From Aplidium turbinatum (Eukaryota; Chordata; Ascidiacea; Aplousobranchia; Polyclinidae): DNA of 64,000 nt. Location of the stretch: NCBI GenBank assembly GCA_918807975.1, contig OU964918.1:32348477-32412476 (forward strand), in the 5' to 3' direction. Both the position numbers and the translations under genes were made by a program. The notes under the pieces were generated by a model that saw only the letters and a list, made by a program, of their open reading frames with translations, ran no database searches and was not told the origin of the DNA. Shown here piece by piece: positions 58,633-64,000 of the stretch; position 1 is the first letter of the stretch; the number at the start of each line of letters is the position of its first letter.

Positions 58633-61600
58633 CTGACAGAGCACAAAAAATAAATATCATAAAGTCTATAGCCTTCCTATAAAATCTGTATAATCGATAG
58701 CTTATTTAATAATATACAATAATTGCCTGCATAAGTACCTAATAATAGCCTATCTACAACTGAATCCAGATACTTTAACCTCTAAGGTAGCTTCATCCAT
58801 GCTTCATCGATTATACGATTTAACTGTATCATTTTTTTCGGACGTATTCCAACTGCTAACGCAAGGTGAATTAGCTTTTAAGAACACTCGCAAAATTTAC
58901 CTGATCTTTGGAACAAGTTTGCTTTTGAACTGGTTACAAATTTTAAAAACATTCTTTTTATTTTCAATAATTCCAATATTTTCAATTGAAATTGCTTCCT
59001 TACGTGACAATGGATTATCAAGAAATCAATAATAAAAGTAGTCCGCGCTTATTAAGCCCACCTCGGGACCAGACAATTTTGAGCTTATTAAGCGGGTGGG
59101 CCTGCGGGGGACAAATTTTTGCTACTTCTACATGCGTAATTGACTATGGCCGACTGTACTATGGCTAAAAGTTGCTAATTAAAAATATGTTCTTCTTCGT
59201 CGTATGAGCTGTTCTTGCGGACTATATGTTTGGGCATGATGTCACCAGCCACTCGACAGTCTCGTCATCCAGGGCCTTCAGTCCAAGCGTTCCATGTGGT
59301 GGTTGATGGATTGGGCAGTCATGGACGACATGGTCTACTGTCTGGTCTGTGGCGCCACACTCGCATCCCGGTGAGAGAGCCAAGCCCCATCTGCACATGT
59401 CTGAACGAAAGCTACCGACGCCGGTTCGTAGGCGGTTAAGCCGGACCCACGCAAGTCTTGCGAGGGACATTCCCGGAGGGTGGGAATCGACGTCAGGTAG
59501 GAAATCACGGAGTCGGGAGGTGTTGTTTTGCCACTCCATGTTCCATGTGTAGCTCGTCCAGTGTGCCGCACTTATTCCAAGATCTTCAACGTTGTTCAGA
59601 AGCTGTTGTGCGGCGGGCGCAAATGGGCGTCTTGATTTCAGTCGCTGCTGTTCTCCAGGTAGGCGCTGGAATGTACTGTGGAGGAGGTGGTCAGGGTTCA
59701 GTGCGCGACGAGCAAAGGGAAATCATGGCTCCTTTACGGCAAAGCTCAGCAGGTTGGATGCCTGCAAGGATGGGAAGGCAGTCCGTTGGAGTGGGAAGCA
59801 GGCATCCAGTCACAGTGCGTAGCGCGTCATTGATGGCGGTGTCAATGCGGCGGGTGTGGGAATATGTTAAAAATATGTTAACAACTGTACACAACGATCG
59901 ATTCTATTTGAAAATTGCGTTTTTTGCTTGTTGTGTCAGAAACGAATCGTTTTCTGAACCACCCAATGAAATGAGATCCAAGCTACACGATTTAGCAGCG
60001 TAATAAAGCGTGATTTTGTCAAGACGAAAAATAGTAAATTATGTCGCCTTGTTACACAAATTCATGCAAATGAAATCGACAATTGGGCTTATTAAGCGTC
60101 ATTTTTTTACTACAGAAATAAATCGGAGTAATTCCAGACCGGAACCAATTGGGCTTAATAAGTGAGTGGGCCTATTCACCGTGGGCTTAATAAGTGGGAG
60201 CTACTTTAATAATGCAATACAAACTACATTTATCGAAGACGAGTCTGTTAGAAATTCTGACTTTTTAAAGTTATAATTCGGTTAATTAGTTTAGTAAACT
60301 TTCACTTTTAATGACTGTCACACAAGAAATACATTACATTAAAACAATGGTCTTTTGCGTAATGATAAGTGAGTTCACTCTCACAAATGCACAAAACTGC
60401 AGCCAAATGTTGAAAAGCTGCAAACTATTTTTAGTGCTATCTCAACATTTTATTTGTATTAATTCACGCTTGTCAGTACAAATTGAAGGTCCTTTCAAAG
60501 TGACAGAGTTGTACGCAATTAGCTTGTGCAGTTATGTACGTAGATATGCAGCGTACAACTTTATATCTTCCTCATAGGATTCGCAGATCACCAATGATCG
60601 AAGTGGCTGAAATCACAAAAAAATCTTGTTGAAAATGTTTTCTAAACAAACCTTTGTTTCTGAATGGTTTGCGTTCATATCTCTCCTTCCTGCTTGCACT
60701 TTCATTTTTGATCAATCAAAGCAAAAACGTTATTGTTCCTAAAAATGCCTTGTTAAGTAACCAAAACAAGATATTTGTCAAAATTTTCTGGAAGGTCAAC
60801 CCCCCACTCACCCTTTCATATTTTTCAACTTTCCAACTTTTTTCTACTTCCACTAGTGCATTGTAGGCATAGCTTATTAGGCCAAACTATTTTTTTTCTA
60901 GAAAATTTTAAGAGTTGTTTACTCTTTGCTAAAATGATGAAAATAATGTTTCCCCCACATTGAACGAGTTTACTTTTAAACAAAAAAAAACAAAAAAAAA
61001 AACGAGTCTACTGTGTTAAATGCTTTCTTGTCTTATTTTTAAGCGCCATCACTAAACATGGGAGGCCACAAGTGGATTTCGGGAGGGGTGGACGAGATTG
61101 TGCTCACACGGCCCTGCCTGTGCATAAAACAACTTCATTTAACCAAAACGTAGTAGCCACGCAGCTTATTTAAAACAAGCTGTTTAAAATAATAGTTGAT
61201 TAAAAATTGAATAAAATTGTTCATCTATATCAAAAGCATGATACGCTCTTCTGATGTATCAATATTGACACGAGTAAGTAGACTTCATGGTATCCTTTAC
61301 TATAGTAAGTGCTGCTTAATTTATTTTTATATTATGCCAACTATGTTTGATATTTTAATACGTTTTCTTGTTTTCAACTGAGAAAATTAGATATACAGTT
61401 AAGAATTATTTCTGTTAATCGTTTAATGCGTTTTTGTTCTTAGATAACAACAAATAAAATAGGTGATTATTTTTTCATATCAAATTAATAGATTAAATGA
61501 TAAAACTATTACTATTATTATCATGATCGGTAGCGGACAATAGTTTTCATTACTTACTCTGTGTCAATGCCACCGCCACCAAAGAAACCTCCACGCACTG

Positions 61601-62070
61601 CAATAAAAAGAAAGCTATTAAAATTTCTACTGACAACTTTCCGAACCGGAAAGTGGCAATAAAAATATATTTAGCTCTTCTAATATTTCTTCATGGTACT
61701 TTTTCATAATATTTGAAAAAATTTGTATAGCCTACCTCACAAACAAAAATGTTTAATTTTGCTCTGAAAAAAAAGGAAAAACTAAAAACTAGAACCGTGT
61801 GTGGCTATTAGTATTGACATATGATAAATGATTATATCGGCCAATTTTGAGTACTGCTAAATATTTTCCTACTTTGTATGCAAGAATCTTCAAATAAGTA
61901 AATTTCTTCAGAGGCTTGATCAAACGTCATTGGGTCTGACAAAGCATTGCCTGCTTCGTCAGTACACATGCATGTTGACGTTGCCAGTGTGTAATTGTCT
62001 GTGCATTGCATGGGCGAGTATGAGCCATCTGGTTCACAGAAAGGCCATCTGGGGGCACCTTCGGTTTCAT
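58584..62070 (-). CDS. Thyroglobulin type-1 domain protein, 3' part
   Basis: Tg1 modules occur in secreted proteins and some act as protease inhibitors. Two exons are clear (61873-62070, 61558-61597) and a terminal exon is proposed (58584-58632). Visible protein: ETEGAPRWPFCEPDGSYSPM, QC, then CMCTDEAGNAL (the CWCV-like core with Trp replaced by Met), and a last Cys (EDSCIQ). It is followed by a Gly-rich linker RGGFFGGGGIDT and the proposed tail SRRLPGPSNKAGAKE. Phases agree across both junctions. The start and signal peptide must lie upstream, in the last 2 kb or beyond the right edge. Molecular role unknown. Confidence 0.65.
59034..60207. mobile_element. TIR element with CTTATTAAGC-type ends
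   Basis: The left end AAAAGTAGTCCGCGCTTATT and right end AATAAGTGGGAGCTACTTT are inverted repeats; AATAAT flanks both (59028-59033, 60208-60213). GCTTATTAAGC units recur just inside each end (about 59075, 60090, 60155). No transposase; the interior is mostly an inserted LINE. Confidence 0.7.
59192..59868 (-). mobile_element. 5'-truncated LINE, perfect 11-bp TSD
   Basis: AAAAATATGTT is duplicated at 59181-59191 and 59869-59879. The minus strand reads RRIDTAINDALRTVTGCLLP, later RLAWVRLNRLRTGVGSFRSD and CECGATDQTVDHVVHDCPIH, the C-terminal part of a LINE polyprotein, with one frame change near 59550-59690. The tail is (GAA)n-like. The clean TSD and readable frames suggest a younger insertion than its relatives at 2815 and 9705. 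Confidence 0.92.
60214..61550. other. Tg1-gene intron (if the terminal exon is right), no gene
   Basis: AT-rich. The only repeat seen is a hAT-type end GAGATTGTGCTCACACGGCC at about 61092-61115, matching the complementary end at about 31364. Confidence 0.45.
61558..61597 (-). CDS. Small glycine-rich exon after the Tg1 exon
   Basis: 40 nt between TTGCAG and GTAAGT, encoding RGGFFGGGGIDT. Phase fits the Tg1 exon. Confidence 0.7.
61873..62070 (-). CDS. Tg1 exon
   Basis: 198 nt from CTTCTTAG to GTAGGA, 2 nt in and 1 nt out. It holds FCEPDGSYSPMQC and CMCTDEAGNALSDP, diagnostic of a thyroglobulin type-1 repeat. An upstream exon must supply its first base. Confidence 0.85.
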
Positions 62071-62388
62071 CTAAGAAGCAGATAAACATAGTTGTTAAAA
62101 TAACAGGAAATAGTTAGACTAAGGTTAGTGCCAACTTCCAATACAATGACAATTGGCATTGACAGCCTGAATAACCCTTGGCAATGGTCGTTGACACATC
62201 TACAAGGTAATTACTAAATTTCACACTAAAGTTTGAGTGAGTTTATTAAAAATAGAAGTAGCCTACTCACGTCTGGTCTAAATTATCACAAATTTAACAA
62301 AATCACAATCAGCATTACAAGAGCATGCTATGTTTTAAAATTGTACTGAATTCCAAATCATGGAAAATGTATCTTCAGTAGTTGATAT

Positions 62389-63973
62389 TAATGATGCAAG
62401 CCGCGCCGCGTAGGCTACGCTTTTGACTTTTTTGCCGCGTGCCGCGCCGCGCCGCGTGGAAGGTTGAAATGACAAAGCCGCGCCGCTTGCCGCGTAAACT
62501 TTCAAGAAATTAAACTTTCGTAAACGTAAACTTTCAACTTTTCAAGAAAATCAGTTATGAAACTTCAAATTTAAATTGGAAACACGGATCAGTTTTTTTC
62601 CTTCGGAAACCCTAAGCTGGAAAGCTATGCAAAATTGCAAATGCAAATGGCTTGCAGTTGACAGGGTTTTGGGGCTGGCTTGTCAGGGAAGCTGTACGAA
62701 TGTTTTTGGTTAATAGCCTAGCTGATAAGCTCAGCTCCCAGTTACTAGGCTATAGGCCTAGCGCAACTACCGCATTAGTTACTATAACAGTTCGCCCAGT
62801 GAGTTCAGGCTATAAGTTTTACTCTTGTGTGTGTAGTTCATATAGCCACCAGTAGCGTATTTAGGAGGGAGGAAAAAGGGCGATGGCCTCCCCTAATGAT
62901 GTTTCAGATGTGAACTGATGTGAACCGAAACATCAATAAGCGATATTTCAGTTCACTAAAGTCAAAATTATTAACGCACGACCATGACCGAGCCACGTTT
63001 GGATGGTCTAGCTCAGATGTGTTTAAACAAGGATATTGTACTCGAGTATGAAGCTGTCATTGATATAGGCTATTTGCCAAGAGCAGTCATCGACAAGAGC
63101 AGAGACTGTAAATTGTCATTGCGAAACGCCGAGAATGTTCAAAAAGTCTTCGAGGTCGGAAGGACTAACTTATTGTTTATGTTCTGAACTGTTTGATATC
63201 TTTTGTTGGTTCATTAATTGGAACAGTAACTTACTTCTGCGGAATCGCTCTTGATTTTGGATCTCCTCCCCCCCCCCTATCTGACGGTATTTTGACGGTT
63301 TCAGCAAACCTCCTCCTCAATTTTGATGCATCATATGACATTTTGGTATACCCCCTCCTATTTAAAGAGTCAAACAAGTCTAATTTTAACCCAAGAAGAA
63401 AAAATTTGAACCAATTAACAGCCATTTTCAACAAATTTGAGCTTTCTGTGTAGGCTACTACCGTTGAGACTACTCCGTGTGTACTACTCCCAGACCCCCA
63501 TTGGCCTCCAGCCGCCGAGTCAGCGGCTGACTGACACAATGTCTTGGCCCCCCTCTAACAAACTTTCTAAATACGCCACTGATAGCCACTGACATTAAAA
63601 TTGTATTATTGCTTACAAAAAGTGTTCAAAAGTCCTGATACTGGATCTAGGAACATTCTATTTGTCTTAGTTTGTATTATGTCTTAGAACTTAGATGCAT
63701 TGCTGATAAGAGAATATGATCTGGTTAGCCTAGCCAATTAGTGCACAACTGTACTGGTAGGTTACCAGTTATAGGCCATGGGTGCTTTTTGCTACAATTG
63801 ACTTTCTAAAAAATAACACCTTAAAATATTTTTCAAAAATTTTGTAATTTGCGGTGTGCGGTGCGGTGCAGTGTCAAAGTTCCAGATAAATTGCGGTGCG
63901 GTGCGGTGCGCGGATAGATGAGTCAGTTGCGGTGCGGTGTGTGGATAAAAATTTTGGGTTCACTGCATCTCTA
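62389..63973. mobile_element. hAT-like element with GC-rich subterminal repeats, TSD GTTGATAT
   Basis: Perfect TSD at 62381-62388 and 63974-63981; ends TAATGATGCA and TGCATCTCTA. The left subterminal region is GCCGCGCCGCGT-rich, the right one GCGGTGCGGTGC-rich. The hAT 62850-63581 is nested inside. Confidence 0.85.
62850..63581 (+). mobile_element. 732-bp hAT, TSD ATAGCCAC, C-terminal transposase relic
   Basis: Perfect TSD at 62842-62849 and 63582-63589; ends CAGTAGCGTATTTAG and CTAAATACGCCACTG. The plus-strand frame 62984-63187 (EPRLDGLAQMCLNKDIVLEY) resembles the last residues of hAT transposases. Confidence 0.87.
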
Positions 63974-64000
63974 GTTGATATGCTCTTTTTACAACAAGAA

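Noticed and set aside
1-64000. LTR retrotransposons, retroviral remains, Polintons
   Set aside because: No long terminal direct repeats, integrase, aspartic protease, capsid or envelope signatures were recognised. The reverse-transcriptase fragments are all of non-LTR type.
1-64000. CRISPR arrays, operons, bacterial contamination
   Set aside because: Spliced host genes and eukaryotic transposons run throughout; no regularly spaced repeats with unique spacers.

Overview
This is animal nuclear DNA, roughly two-thirds A+T, with small spliced exons scattered in long introns and intergenic DNA packed with transposon remains. The domain repertoire (a CYP2-like cytochrome P450; a mosaic ZP-domain membrane protein with EGF, LDL-receptor-A and thrombospondin-1 modules; a thyroglobulin type-1 protein) and the wealth of hAT, TTAA-type, Tc1/mariner, LINE and tRNA-derived SINE copies suggest a marine invertebrate, perhaps an invertebrate chordate such as a tunicate. 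That placement is inference; nothing here fixes the species.

Host genes. All three recognisable genes lie on the minus strand. (1) 2346-22345: exons 1-4 of a CYP2-like P450; the heme-binding 3' part lies beyond the left edge. Exon 1 carries an in-frame TAG at codon 27. Intron 1 is about 17.5 kb and full of nested transposons. (2) 36021-56969: a ZP-domain membrane protein of at least 13 exons, read exon by exon with matching phases except at one junction. Order: signal peptide, acidic Tyr-rich stretch, ZP-N-like module, EGF, LDLa, TSP1, full ZP domain, furin-type site, transmembrane helix, short tail. (3) 58584-62070: the 3' part of a thyroglobulin type-1 protein whose 5' end lies outside the window.

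Mobile DNA. 481-1726: hAT element with 8-bp target-site duplication (TSD). 4592-7453: large fold-back element holding a LINE. 8318-9550: Tc1/mariner copy. About 11.0-20.6 kb: an unclassified mobile-element protein interrupted by a long-TIR element (12903-14411) and by a stack of insertions (14980-19964) nested several deep. 22.4-29.2 kb: four inverted-repeat arms (540 bp pair, 328 bp pair, inner arms abutting exactly) containing a degraded hAT with further hATs nested inside, and a mariner. 32425-34912: TTAA element with a hAT inside. 39180-40906 and 46137-47447: hAT copies in ZP-gene introns. 52742-53237: intact-looking hAT MITE. 59034-60207: TIR element with a LINE inserted. 62389-63973: hAT-like element with GC-rich subterminal repeats and another hAT inside.

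The P450 gene would act in ER membrane oxidation chemistry, the ZP gene at the cell surface or in an extracellular coat, and the Tg1 gene outside the cell. Nothing shows that the three work together. No retrovirus, LTR element or Polinton was recognised, and there is no CRISPR array or operon.
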